A stretch of DNA of 39,048 nt from Prevotellaceae bacterium UBA2852 (GCA_002350855.1 DEFM01000004.1:1-39048); one strand, 5' to 3'. Positions 16,204-24,936 are shown, counted from the stretch's first letter. The notes: generated from the letters alone by a model not told the origin. Numbers and translations: made by a program.

Positions 16204-17946
16204 ATGAGAAAATTGGTGTATGTCTTATTGTTGATTTCTACGTATTCTCTAAGCACAAGAGCACAGAGTGCTAATTTTGGGAATGCCTCTAATTTTTTCA
16301 ACTTACGTCCCATGAATTTTCCAAATGGAGAAAGAGATTTTGCCAGTCATTTAAAGATTCTATTCAGTGATAAGGGGAAAGAACTCAATGGAAAGACGAT
16401 TAGCAAAATGACAGACATAAAATCTCTTGTTGGTAAGGAAATATGCCTTCGACCCGATTATGGAGGTCAAATCAAAGTCGGCAATCAATTTGTTAAAGTT
16501 GACGAGGTTTTAATGGTAGCCAAAGCCAAATCGAGCGAATTGACCGTTATGAGAAATGACGAGAAGCTTGTTATACCCAAATTTCAGTATGAAAAGTTTA
16601 TGCTCGTTTCTGACCGTGACGAAATGGCTCATGCTATAGAGGCTCAGATACAAGCCGAGAAAGAGGCTGCAGAGCGTGCGAAAAGGGAAGCAGAGCAAGC
16701 AGCGCAGCAAACAAATCTGAATGCTTATTACGAGAGTCTGAAGAATATGCCATCAATGGACGACGGCCCAATCGTGACAGACACACAACGCGCTTATGAT
16801 GGCACGACACCCTACTGGAAGAAACTTTTCAGTGACAAAGAAGTTGAAACTTTCCTTGATGAGAAGTTTGTGATAAACTCAAAAGCATTCCGCAAGGCGT
16901 ATGCAAGCAATAAAGACAGGAATAATGAAGCGCTAACCCAATTAGAGAAATTATCTACCATGCAGACAGATACCTTTGGTATTATCAAAAATGGCATGAT
17001 AAATCTTCGCACTGGAGACATCTTTAAAACATACATTTATATGGAGGGCGATATTAAATGGAAGAGGATATGGGAATCTGTCACATATCTTGAGAATCTA
17101 AAAAGCCTTCCTCCTGTTGAGTATGACGGAACAGAAAGCCTTACGTCATTTCTTGGAGATTTCGACCGCGCTTATCGAGACCGTTACATCAATGCGCTAA
17201 TAGGCGAACGGGTATTTCTTTTGGACGAACAGAAATATGACATTATTACCGACATTGAAGAAGACTTTAGCAATAATGGTCTCGTCTATTTCAAAAATCA
17301 CGAACCACTCAAGGAATGGCAGTGGAAGGAAAAATGTATTTCTGTGAAATGGTATGAGCAGTTACAGAAAAAAGTTGGCAAGAAAGTGGTTATGTCCAGT
17401 AAAATCAGATATTATGGACGAAATGACATCTCCACCACCTGGCGCGAAGATTTAGCAGACTTAGAAACTGAAACTATTGAGAGATTAGAAATAAAGGATG
17501 GTAGATTCCTTATACATCTTGTTGGTAAAGAATTCCCTGTTGATGCATTAAGGGAATGCAAACTATTGGCATACCCTATAAATGTAGAGGAAGAATGGAA
17601 ACTGGAAAAAATGACGGGGCAGAGTCGGCTGAATAATGGGCAAAGTTACCTTGATTTTGATGTTGTTTTGGCGACTACGCCTAAGAAACCATCAAGTGTT
17701 AAGAAGCAAGAAACAGAAATCGATACTTGGGCTAGAGACAACTCAAAAAAATATGACGAGTTGCGCAACCACCAGTACATTGGTACTTTGCTCAGTTCAT
17801 TCCTTAGCAAGTGGCCTCACGCAAAACTGGTTAATACTACTGTAAATGGTGGTGTAAAGATTGAGATTTATCACCTACAGGATTATATGTATGACTACCA
17901 AATCATCTTCCGAAATGGGAAATGTATTTCTCAGACAAAGTTGTGA
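16204..17946 (+). CDS. Secreted protein of unknown function (element cargo)
   Basis: 580 residues. An N-terminal signal peptide, MRKLVYVLLLISTYSLSTRA with likely cleavage before QSA, sends it to the periplasm or cell surface. There is no lipobox Cys. Residues about 140-170 are an Ala/Glu/Lys-rich helix (EAQIQAEKEAAERAKREAEQ). The rest is mixed alpha/beta with several Trp- and Tyr-rich stretches; I recognise no family. It is the main cargo gene, is transcribed from its own promoter with a 200-nt leader, and has no link to transfer functions. A phenotype cannot be predicted. Confidence 0.65.
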   Translation: MRKLVYVLLLISTYSLSTRAQSANFGNASNFFNLRPMNFPNGERDFASHLKILFSDKGKELNGKTISKMTDIKSLVGKEICLRPDYGGQIKVGNQFVKVDEVLMVAKAKSSELTVMRNDEKLVIPKFQYEKFMLVSDRDEMAHAIEAQIQAEKEAAERAKREAEQAAQQTNLNAYYESLKNMPSMDDGPIVTDTQRAYDGTTPYWKKLFSDKEVETFLDEKFVINSKAFRKAYASNKDRNNEALTQLEKLSTMQTDTFGIIKNGMINLRTGDIFKTYIYMEGDIKWKRIWESVTYLENLKSLPPVEYDGTESLTSFLGDFDRAYRDRYINALIGERVFLLDEQKYDIITDIEEDFSNNGLVYFKNHEPLKEWQWKEKCISVKWYEQLQKKVGKKVVMSSKIRYYGRNDISTTWREDLADLETETIERLEIKDGRFLIHLVGKEFPVDALRECKLLAYPINVEEEWKLEKMTGQSRLNNGQSYLDFDVVLATTPKKPSSVKKQETEIDTWARDNSKKYDELRNHQYIGTLLSSFLSKWPHAKLVNTTVNGGVKIEIYHLQDYMYDYQIIFRNGKCISQTKL

Positions 17947-17993
17947 TTTGAAGTGCTTTTGGGTACACACACTTAATCTTACATAAATGAAGA

Positions 17994-18032
17994 GCGGGAA
18001 CCGCACCGACATCCTCGGCCTCGGCTTCCCGC
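17994..18032. terminator. Hairpin between convergent genes
   Basis: GCGGGAA (17994-18000) pairs with TTCCCGC (18026-18032), with further CCG/CGG pairs inside. It lies between the plus-strand secreted-protein gene and the minus-strand small gene and could end both transcripts. No long T-run follows. Confidence 0.5.
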
Positions 18033-18060
18033 CTTTCCAACAATCATTCTTTGGCAATCA

Positions 18061-18309
18061 TCACTTTCTCATCAGTTTGACATACCACCCTTCGTCCGGA
18101 TGGAATCCGAAGAAAGTTTTTCCATCACCACCTAAATCCCAAGGGCTCATCACTTCGAAGGACTTCAAGGGAAGAAGATGTGTCTTCCCCTAATGTAATA
18201 ACATATTCGCCTTACGGCGGAACTTGCGGCTACTCGCCTACTTTCCTTTCTTTTGCGACCTGCAGCAACACCATGTGCTGACTGGCATTCGCTTTCTACT
18301 TCTACTCAT
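18061..18309 (-). pseudogene. Small basic protein gene interrupted by two in-frame TAG codons
   Basis: Reading the minus strand from ATG 18309 gives MSRSRKRMPVSTWCCC, then RSQKKGK-TAG-ASSRKFRRK, then MLLH-TAG-GKTHLLPLK, a tail WDLGGDGKTFFGF, and WYVKLMRK before TGA at 18061. The frame stays open apart from two ambers (18238-18240 and 18190-18192). The product would be about 82 residues, strongly basic, with an MSRSRK start and an aromatic C-terminus that look like real protein. Gln fits the contexts of both ambers (one-base changes from CAG). Either it is a recent pseudogene, or it came from a replicon that reads TAG as an amino acid. It lies 123 bp downstream of higA on the same strand. Confidence 0.6.
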
Positions 18310-18432
18310 TGTCTCGTTAATGTTATGAGGCGACACGGATTTTTGTCTCATGCCGTCTCGATTAAACATTACGAGGCTGTAATTTTCAGAATGTACATAA
18401 TCGTATCTTTATCCCTTTAGGTTTACTGTTGT

Positions 18433-18795
18433 TTAATATCCCAACATTGCAGCTGGCGTTATTCCTAAAGTGACACAGAGCAGACGGGCAATTTTCAGCG
18501 TAGGCTCTGCCCTACCTGAGACGTAGTCACTTATGCGTGAAGGACTAACCCCTATCTCAGTAGCCAACTGCTTCTGACTCATATTCTTCTCGTCCAACGA
18601 AAGCTGTATCAACTGGGCTACGGTAGGTTTGCCTATGGGATAGTGTTCCTTCTCATAGTCAATGACAACATCCGACATCATTGTCAACTCCACAGCATTG
18701 CGGTCGTTGGCAGGTGTATTGTCATCCACCATTGGCAACAGTTCCTCAATCCGTGCCAATGCAAACTCGTATTGTTCTTTAGTAATCTTTGCCAT
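18433..18795 (-). CDS. higA: HigA-family antitoxin (XRE HTH)
   Basis: 120 residues. An N-terminal acidic dimerisation region (about 1-60) is followed by an XRE helix-turn-helix: MSQKQLATEIGVSPSRISDYVSGRAEPTLKIARLLCVTLGI. It neutralises the HigB toxin encoded 17 bp upstream and normally represses the shared promoter. The toxin-first gene order is the usual higBA order. It probably helps keep the element in the population. Confidence 0.85.
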   Translation of the reverse strand: MAKITKEQYEFALARIEELLPMVDDNTPANDRNAVELTMMSDVVIDYEKEHYPIGKPTVAQLIQLSLDEKNMSQKQLATEIGVSPSRISDYVSGRAEPTLKIARLLCVTLGITPAAMLGY

Positions 18796-18812
18796 ATTCG
18801 TACCTCCTTTTA

Positions 18813-19112
18813 TTATATCGTTGAAACATCAATCTTATCGTATTCACTGTGAGTTCCCACAAATCGGATGAAGATATGCCCGATTGTGAATTTTACGACC
18901 ACTACCAGACGATATTTGTTACCCCTGATGTCAAAGACATAGTGTTGGTTTCCAACGTAGTCTGTTGTGGGGAAATCTGCCTTTATATCCGACAGGTTCT
19001 TCCACTCTGCCTTTTCTGCGATGTTATACCATCGTTCAAGTGCAGCCTGAGCGTCTCCATGTCCTTCCGAACTATAGAACTCAACTAATCGTCTATGTGA
19101 TACTATTCTCAT
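18813..19112 (-). CDS. higB: HigB-family mRNA interferase toxin
   Basis: 99 residues of the RelE/HigB fold. The sequence fits the family from start to end: an initial MRIVSHRRLVEF, a central W-x-x-L...FP..DYVG, the core strand FDIRGNKYRLVV, and the signature end RFVGTHSEYDKID. HigB toxins cleave mRNA at the ribosome. The gene precedes higA in one operon and has a very short leader. Confidence 0.88.
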   Translation of the reverse strand: MRIVSHRRLVEFYSSEGHGDAQAALERWYNIAEKAEWKNLSDIKADFPTTDYVGNQHYVFDIRGNKYRLVVVVKFTIGHIFIRFVGTHSEYDKIDVSTI

Positions 19113-19120
19113 ATTCGCTG

Positions 19121-19150
19121 CAAAATTACATAATTATTTTGAATTTCAAA
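19121..19150 (-). promoter_or_regulatory. higBA promoter
   Basis: On the minus strand TAATTTTG (19128-19121) and TTTG (19150-19147) are 18 bp apart, just before the higB ATG at 19112. The start site would be almost leaderless. Confidence 0.65.
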
Positions 19151-19199
19151 AGAAAATCGATAAATATTTCTATTTTTTAGAACTTTTCTTCTATTTTTC

Positions 19200-19230
19200 T
19201 TTGCTATCTCGTAATTTATAGTTATCTTTG
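19200..19230 (+). promoter_or_regulatory. Outward-facing promoter at the right end of the element
   Basis: TTTG (19200-19203) and TATCTTTG (19223-19230) with 19 bp between form an ideal pair pointing toward attR. Only very short frames follow, the longest of 29 codons from about 19293. In the circular form the transcript would run across attP. Confidence 0.55.
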
Positions 19231-19444
19231 CACCGCATAATGCAGAACAGATGATGATACTCTTCTGAGTGAAGAGCGAGTTTGTGGAAGACCTGTCAAT
19301 GACTAAAGGGATGAGAATGATAAATTCCTTTCTATTTCCCAAATTCATTTGTACGGTTCAACCCATAAAGCGCAGCATATCAATATGATAAAGATGCTGC
19401 GTGGGAAAGTAGATTGTACGTGGAAAAATGATATTTACCCACTT
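19231..19444. other. Right end of the element, no gene seen
   Basis: This gene-poor stretch contains a TTTGTACG repeat (19348-19355), an 8-bp inverted repeat CGCAGCAT/ATGCTGCG (19371-19378, 19394-19401) overlapping the att core, and then attR. No larger coding frame is convincing. Confidence 0.6.
19397..19413 (+). repeat. attR core, 17-bp repeat
   Basis: Identical to the mnmE 3' end at 8425-8441. It overlaps the right arm of an 8-bp inverted repeat (19394-19401). Confidence 0.88.
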
Positions 19445-21142
19445 CTACTCATCCATCAATTTACGATAGCGTACGCGTTTGGGTTCCTCTAAGCCCAAAC
19501 GCTGGGCTTTATTCGACTCATATTCCGAATAGTTGCCTTCGAAATAGAACACATTACCCTCTCCTTCGAAAGCGAGAATATGTGTACAGATACGGTCCAA
19601 GAACCAACGGTCGTGACTGATGACAACAGCACAACCGGCAAAAGCTTCCAAACCTTCTTCCAAAGCTCGCAGGGTATTTACATCAATATCGTTGGTAGGC
19701 TCGTCTAATAAGAGAACGTTACCTTCCTGTTTCAGTGCAATAGCAAGATGCAGACGGTTGCGTTCACCACCAGAGAGTACACCACATTTCTTTTCCTGGT
19801 CAACACCTGTAAAGTTGAAACGCGATAGATAAGCCCTAACGTTCACATCACGACCTCCCATACGAATGGTCTCATTGCCACCACTCACCACCTGATAGAC
19901 GGTTTTCTCTGGGTCAATATCCTTATGCTGCTGATCCACATAGCTTAACTTTACCGTCTCGCCCACACTGAAAGAACCACTATCGGGCGTATCCATACCC
20001 ATAATCAATCGGAACAGCGTAGTTTTACCAGCACCATTGGGACCTATCACGCCTACAATACCATTAGGTGGCAAGATGAAGTTGAGGTCGGTAAACAATT
20101 CCTTCTCTGGGAAAGACTTTGCCACATGCTCTGCCTCTATCACCTTATTGCCCAAACGAGGACCGTTGGGAATGAAGATTTCCAGTTTTTCCTCCTTTTG
20201 TTTCTGTTCCTCATTCAACATCTTATCGTACGAGTTCAGACGAGCCTTACCTTTGGCGTGACGAGCCTTCGGAGCCATACGTACCCATTCCAACTCACGC
20301 TCCAACGTCTTACGACGTTTTGAAGCAGTCTTTTCCTCCAAAGCCAACCTTTGCGATTTCTGCTCCAACCACGAAGAATAATTACCCTTCCAGGGAATAC
20401 CCTCGCCACGATCCAGTTCCAGAATCCACTCAGCCACATCGTCAAGGAAATAACGGTCGTGGGTTACAGCAATCACCGTACCTTCATACTGTTGCAAGTG
20501 CTGCTCCAGCCAATCGATACTCTCTGCATCCAGATGGTTAGTAGGCTCATCGAGCAATAAAACATCAGGCTTCTGTAACAACAATCTGCAAAGTGCTACA
20601 CGGCGACGCTCACCTCCGGAAAGTGTCTTCACGCTCCAATCGCCTGGTGGACAATGCAAAGCTGCCATTGCACGATCCAGTTTCGAATCCATGTTCCAGG
20701 CATCTGTTGCGTCAATGATATCCTGCAATTCAGCCTGACGCTGCATCAGTTTATCCATCTTGTCAGCATCCTCATAATATTCAGGCAAGCCAAACTTCAC
20801 GTTGATGTCGTCATATTCCTTCAAAGCATCATAAACGCTTTGCACACCTTCCATCACATTCTCCTTTACGGTCTTCTCTTCATTCAAAGGGGGATCCTGA
20901 GGAAGATAACCAACGGAATAGCCTGGACTCCAAACCACCTGACCTTGGAATTGCTGGTCCAGTCCAGCTATAATCTTCATCAGCGTAGATTTACCTGCAC
21001 CATTCAGACCAATAATACCAATCTTCGCCCCATAGAAGAAACTCAGGTATATATTCTTGAGCACCTGTTTCTGGTTCTGCTGGATGGTCTTGCTCACACC
21101 CACCATCGAGAAAATCACTTTCTTGTCGTCAACTGTAGCCAT
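19445..21142 (-). CDS. ettA: Energy-dependent translational throttle protein EttA (ABC-F ATPase)
   Basis: 565 residues, no membrane segments. Two ABC cassettes with Walker A GLNGAGKS (45-52) and GPNGAGKT (near 365), signatures LSGGERRR and LSGGERNR, and two LLLDEPTN Walker B boxes. The charged linker between them is the ABC-F P-site tRNA interaction motif region. The close resemblance to EttA rather than Uup or antibiotic-resistance ABC-F proteins supports gating of the first peptide bond by ATP/ADP ratio at the ribosomal E site. It is the first gene beyond the element, with its own promoter. Confidence 0.93.
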   Translation of the reverse strand: MATVDDKKVIFSMVGVSKTIQQNQKQVLKNIYLSFFYGAKIGIIGLNGAGKSTLMKIIAGLDQQFQGQVVWSPGYSVGYLPQDPPLNEEKTVKENVMEGVQSVYDALKEYDDINVKFGLPEYYEDADKMDKLMQRQAELQDIIDATDAWNMDSKLDRAMAALHCPPGDWSVKTLSGGERRRVALCRLLLQKPDVLLLDEPTNHLDAESIDWLEQHLQQYEGTVIAVTHDRYFLDDVAEWILELDRGEGIPWKGNYSSWLEQKSQRLALEEKTASKRRKTLERELEWVRMAPKARHAKGKARLNSYDKMLNEEQKQKEEKLEIFIPNGPRLGNKVIEAEHVAKSFPEKELFTDLNFILPPNGIVGVIGPNGAGKTTLFRLIMGMDTPDSGSFSVGETVKLSYVDQQHKDIDPEKTVYQVVSGGNETIRMGGRDVNVRAYLSRFNFTGVDQEKKCGVLSGGERNRLHLAIALKQEGNVLLLDEPTNDIDVNTLRALEEGLEAFAGCAVVISHDRWFLDRICTHILAFEGEGNVFYFEGNYSEYESNKAQRLGLEEPKRVRYRKLMDE

Positions 21143-21176
21143 AATAGAAAATAGATATAAATACTTATAGGCTACA

Positions 21177-21205
21177 AAGATAAAGAAAATAATCGAAAAA
21201 GCAAA
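21177..21205 (-). promoter_or_regulatory. ettA promoter
   Basis: On the minus strand TATCTTTG (21184-21177) has a TTTG (21205-21202) 17 bp upstream. The -33 element lies within the T-run of the atp operon terminator. Confidence 0.6.
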
Positions 21206-21238
21206 AAAAAACTCCGCAGAATTACTGCAGAGTCTTTT
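21203..21238 (-). terminator. Terminator of the atp operon
   Basis: ACTCTGCAG (21233-21225 on the minus strand) pairs with CTGCGGAGT (21219-21211), followed by eight or more Ts. It lies 37 bp after the atpG stop. Confidence 0.85.
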
Positions 21239-21274
21239 TGAAATGTTTAAGTATGCGATAAAATTCGCATGAAG

Positions 21275-22243
21275 TCATTTGTCTACGCTGCCACCAACGA
21301 TATCAAGCAACTCTGTTGTGATAGACTGCTGACGCGACTTGTTGTACTGCAAGTTCAACTGGCGCAACAATTCATCGGCATTATCAGTAGCGGTCTGCAT
21401 AGCCACCATACGGGCAGCATGCTCAGAGGCCACACTATCCAATAGAGCTGTGTAGAGCATCAGATGAGCAAACTTGGGCAATAACTGCGTCAAGACTGTA
21501 TTCATGTCGGGCTCTACGATAAAGTTGTCGTTGAGTGGTGCCACTTCACCTTCTTTCACCTCTTTCTTACGACGATTCTTCTTCAGGTAATCCTGTGCTT
21601 TCTTCGTAGCAATGTTTGTGGTAAGGTCGCGCTCATGGTCACGTCCCAACTCAGACTCGAGGTCAATGGGCAGGAACTGCTTCTTGGTCAGAATTTGCGA
21701 ACCAGCAGACTTGAAGTGGTGATAGAGAATCTCTACACGATCAATTTTGCCATCAGCAAACTCTTGACCTAACTCCATAGCGATTTCAATACACTCATTA
21801 ACGTTAGGATGGTCGACGATAGGCGCTTTGTCGCATTTGACATCATAGCCCAATTTTTTAGCTTTCTCTGTCACTTTGCGACCAATGGGCCACACCTCGA
21901 CACTACCCGGTCCCAGTTCCTCAGTATATGCATCTACGGTGCGCTGCATCAGTTTAATGACGTTGGCATTAAAGCCACCGCAGAGTGATGAATTACTGCT
22001 GAAGACAACAAGGGCCACACGTTTTACGGGGCGCTCCTGATCGAAGATAGTCTGAGGCTCAGCCTCGGCAGCGAGGAACGATTTGAGGATATGCTCAAGC
22101 ATGGTCTCGTAGGGCAGCATGTTCTGAATAGCCACCTGCGCATGATGGAGCTTAGACGAAGCCACCATCTTCATCGCAGAGGTTATCTTGCGCGTGCTGT
22201 TGACCGAGGCAATGCGGCCTTTAATTTCTTTCAGGCTTGGCAT
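21275..22243 (-). CDS. atpG: ATP synthase F1 subunit gamma
   Basis: The rotor shaft of F1F0 ATP synthase. 322 residues, against about 287 in E. coli. The extra length is a Lys-rich insert around 193-225 (KKNRRKKEVKEGE). Both conserved ends are present: MPSLKEIKGRIASVNSTRKITSAMKMVA, and a C-terminal helix ending ITTELLDIVGG. It is the last gene of the operon, 6 bp after atpA, and is followed by a strong terminator. Confidence 0.95.
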   Translation of the reverse strand: MPSLKEIKGRIASVNSTRKITSAMKMVASSKLHHAQVAIQNMLPYETMLEHILKSFLAAEAEPQTIFDQERPVKRVALVVFSSNSSLCGGFNANVIKLMQRTVDAYTEELGPGSVEVWPIGRKVTEKAKKLGYDVKCDKAPIVDHPNVNECIEIAMELGQEFADGKIDRVEILYHHFKSAGSQILTKKQFLPIDLESELGRDHERDLTTNIATKKAQDYLKKNRRKKEVKEGEVAPLNDNFIVEPDMNTVLTQLLPKFAHLMLYTALLDSVASEHAARMVAMQTATDNADELLRQLNLQYNKSRQQSITTELLDIVGGSVDK

Positions 22244-22249
22244 AGGCTC

Positions 22250-23836
22250 TTACTTTTTATATGTTCCTGCGATGTCGGCCATAACAGCCTCAATCTTCTT
22301 CGTTACCTCATCGTCAATCTTACCGTCTGCCAGGGTTGCAATAACCTCAGGAGCAGAAGAACGTAACTTGTCAAGGAACTGGTTCTGACACTCACGTATC
22401 TTGTTGATGGGCACGTCGCGCATCAATCCATGAACACCACAGTACAAGATAGCAATCTGCTCACCTACGGGCATTGGACTGTACTGAGGCTGGATGAGTA
22501 GCTGTTGGTTCTTACGGCCACGGTCCAACGTCATTGCTGTCACAGCATCCATATCACTTGAGAACTTCGAGAAGGACTCGAGCTCACGATACTGTGCCTG
22601 GTCAATCTTCAGCGTACCAGCAACCTTCTTCATAGACTTGATCTGTGCCGAACCACCCACACGGGATACAGAGATACCCACGTTGATAGCAGGACGGAAG
22701 CCTTGGTTAAAGAGGTCGCTCTCGAGGAAGATCTGACCATCGGTAATAGAAATCACGTTGGTTGGAATGTAAGCGGACACGTCACCAGCTTGTGTCTCGA
22801 TGATAGGTAGAGCGGTCAAAGAACCACCACCCTTTACGTGACCCTTCATACACTCGGGCAGGTCGTTCATTGCCTCAGCCACCTCCTGCTGTTCGTTCAT
22901 CTTAGCAGCACGCTCCAACAGACGAGAGTGAAGATAGAATACATCACCAGGATAAGCCTCACGTCCAGAAGGACGACGCAGGATCAATGATACCTCACGA
23001 TAGGCAACAGCCTGCTTCGACAAATCGTCGTAAACAACCAATGCGGGCAGACCGCGGTCACGGAAATACTCACCGATAGCAGCACCTGCAAATGGTGCAT
23101 AATACTGCATAGCTGCAGGATCAGCTGCTGTAGCGGCAACGATGATGGTGTAAGGCATAGCGCCATGCTCCTTCAGCGTCTGCACAAGGTTAGCAACGGT
23201 AGAAGCCTTCTGACCGATGGCTACATAAATACAGTATACGGGCTTGCCAGCCTCATAGAAACTTTTCTGATTGATGATGGTATCCACAGCAATAGCTGTC
23301 TTACCCGTCTGGCGGTCGCCAATGATGAGCTCACGCTGTCCACGACCAATAGGAATCATTGAGTCGATAGACTTCAGACCCGTCTGTAGCGGTTCCTTTA
23401 CAGGCTGACGATAAATCACACCAGGAGCCTTACGGTCCAGCGGCATCTCGAAGGAATCAGTAAGGTCGATATCGCCCTTGCCGTCGACAGCCTTTCCCAG
23501 CGGATTGATAACGCGACCCAGCATGTTGTCGTTGACACGGATAGAAGCAACGCGCTTGGTGCGCTTTACCACCATGCCTTCCTTAATGCCTGACGTGGGA
23601 CCCAGCAGCACACAACCGACGTTGTCCTCTTCGAGGTTCTCAACAATGGCCATCGTGCCGTTCTCGAACTCCAACAATTCCTTGGATTCGGCATTACGGA
23701 GACCGTAAATACGGGCCGCACCATCGCTGACAGTAAGCACGGTACCAACCTCGTCAAACTGTTCAGCATTCTGGATGCCTTTCAGCTGTTCGAGCAGCAC
23801 TTGGGATACTTCGCTTGGTTTAATCTTATCTGACAT
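22250..23836 (-). CDS. atpA: ATP synthase F1 subunit alpha
   Basis: 528 residues. Non-catalytic nucleotide-binding subunit with P-loop GDRQTGKT (173-180), the [14 protein letters not shown] segment and the [26 protein letters not shown] block that carries the arginine finger region. Normal length and no irregularity. It lies 30 bp downstream of atpH and 6 bp upstream of atpG. Confidence 0.97.
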   Translation of the reverse strand: MSDKIKPSEVSQVLLEQLKGIQNAEQFDEVGTVLTVSDGAARIYGLRNAESKELLEFENGTMAIVENLEEDNVGCVLLGPTSGIKEGMVVKRTKRVASIRVNDNMLGRVINPLGKAVDGKGDIDLTDSFEMPLDRKAPGVIYRQPVKEPLQTGLKSIDSMIPIGRGQRELIIGDRQTGKTAIAVDTIINQKSFYEAGKPVYCIYVAIGQKASTVANLVQTLKEHGAMPYTIIVAATAADPAAMQYYAPFAGAAIGEYFRDRGLPALVVYDDLSKQAVAYREVSLILRRPSGREAYPGDVFYLHSRLLERAAKMNEQQEVAEAMNDLPECMKGHVKGGGSLTALPIIETQAGDVSAYIPTNVISITDGQIFLESDLFNQGFRPAINVGISVSRVGGSAQIKSMKKVAGTLKIDQAQYRELESFSKFSSDMDAVTAMTLDRGRKNQQLLIQPQYSPMPVGEQIAILYCGVHGLMRDVPINKIRECQNQFLDKLRSSAPEVIATLADGKIDDEVTKKIEAVMADIAGTYKK

Positions 23837-23866
23837 TGTTATTTTACTTTTTTGCTTTTGAATTAA

Positions 23867-24403
23867 TTACCTTTTTAAGGTATTAAGAATGTTGTTGAGC
23901 TTCGACTTGACACTAGCGTCCATACGATAAGTGTCATATTCGAGGATAAAGCCACCGATGATATCGGGGTTCACCTCTGTCTCAAACTCCACAGTACCCT
24001 GAGTCTTGCTTTCCACCATCTGGCGCATTTTCTGCTCAGTCTGGGCAGATACGCGGGCAGCTGTGGTAAGCTTACCACTGATGACGTTCTTCTGCTTACG
24101 GTAAAGCGTGACGTACGAGTTGGCCATAAACTGAATCATGTTCTCGCGGTCTTCCTTCAGCACAAGTGCTATGAACGACTGTGTGAGCTGACTGGCCAAG
24201 GGGCCTGCTGCTGTAGTCAGCAGTATCTGCTTCACATCCTTTGAGAGCATGGGGTTGTCTATCGTCTGGCGCAATGCGGGCACGTCGATGTAGCTCTGGG
24301 CCATTGTTTGCATCTCATGATACACCTGGTCGTCAAGCTTTTGGTCGATAGCACTTTTAAGCAGTGCTCTCGCATATCTGACCGATATTACTCCAAAATC
24401 CAT
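23867..24403 (-). CDS. atpH: ATP synthase F1 subunit delta (OSCP)
   Basis: 178 residues. The N-terminal helical bundle (ISVRYARALLKSAIDQ) and the C-terminal block GGFILEYDTYRMDASVKSKLN are those of delta/OSCP, the stator cap joining F1 to subunit b. It starts 20 bp after atpF. Confidence 0.93.
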   Translation of the reverse strand: MDFGVISVRYARALLKSAIDQKLDDQVYHEMQTMAQSYIDVPALRQTIDNPMLSKDVKQILLTTAAGPLASQLTQSFIALVLKEDRENMIQFMANSYVTLYRKQKNVISGKLTTAARVSAQTEQKMRQMVESKTQGTVEFETEVNPDIIGGFILEYDTYRMDASVKSKLNNILNTLKR

Positions 24404-24423
24404 ACGCGTTACTTTAAGTCAAA

Positions 24424-24936
24424 TCACTTTGCAGAGACATCATCCAGCATACGGTCAATCAAATCCATCTGTGACTTATCGTCTTTCAGGTTCTTGCGAA
24501 GAACCTTCTCGGCAATGTCAACACTCAGTTCAGCTACCTGCTTACGGATGTCGGCAATGGCGGCCTTTTTCTCCTGCTCAATGGCAGTCTTGGCCTCGTC
24601 CATCAGACGGGCACCCTCGGCACGAGCTTTCTCCTGAGCCTGTTCTACTATAGCGTCGCGTGTCTGTGCAGCCTCTTTCAAAATCTGAGCCTGTTTCTCG
24701 CGAGCTTCCTGCAGGATGGATTCACCTTCCTTCTCGATATTGGCTAAGCGCTCCTGGGCCTCATGGGCCTTGCGAAGACTTTCGTCTATGTATTTGTTTC
24801 GCTCATCCACCATATTGATGATGGCTGGGAAACCATACTTAGCAAGCACCCAAAAGACCACCAAAAACGCCAATAACATCCAGAAAAGAAGTCCCGGATC
24901 GGGCGTGAGGATTGATGGTAATTGAGTGAAATCCAT
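24424..24936 (-). CDS. atpF: ATP synthase F0 subunit b
   Basis: 170 residues. One N-terminal membrane helix (about 15-35: GLLFWMLLAFLVVFWVLAKYG), then a long charged, Ala-rich coiled coil forming the peripheral stalk. Expected position between atpE and atpH. Confidence 0.95.
   Translation of the reverse strand: MDFTQLPSILTPDPGLLFWMLLAFLVVFWVLAKYGFPAIINMVDERNKYIDESLRKAHEAQERLANIEKEGESILQEAREKQAQILKEAAQTRDAIVEQAQEKARAEGARLMDEAKTAIEQEKKAAIADIRKQVAELSVDIAEKVLRKNLKDDKSQMDLIDRMLDDVSAK

Larger units (their letters stand above)
8425..19413. mobile_element. Integrative mobilizable element inserted at the 3' end of mnmE
   Basis: A 17-bp exact direct repeat, CTGCGTGGGAAAGTAGA, lies at 8425-8441 and 19397-19413, enclosing about 11 kb. 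Inside are a tyrosine integrase, HTH regulators, a DUF3987 protein, a structured putative oriT, a MobV-family relaxase and accessory genes. There are no conjugation (tra/T4SS) genes, so transfer would need a helper. Outside, mnmE and ettA converge, which is a plausible ancestral arrangement. The integrase lies 1.9 kb inside, not next to the att repeat. att core sequences of this kind are expected from tyrosine recombinases. Confidence 0.88.

Noticed and set aside
19293..19385. 29-codon frame behind the outward promoter
   Set aside because: No recognisable sequence and no evidence of translation. It is listed only as context for the promoter.
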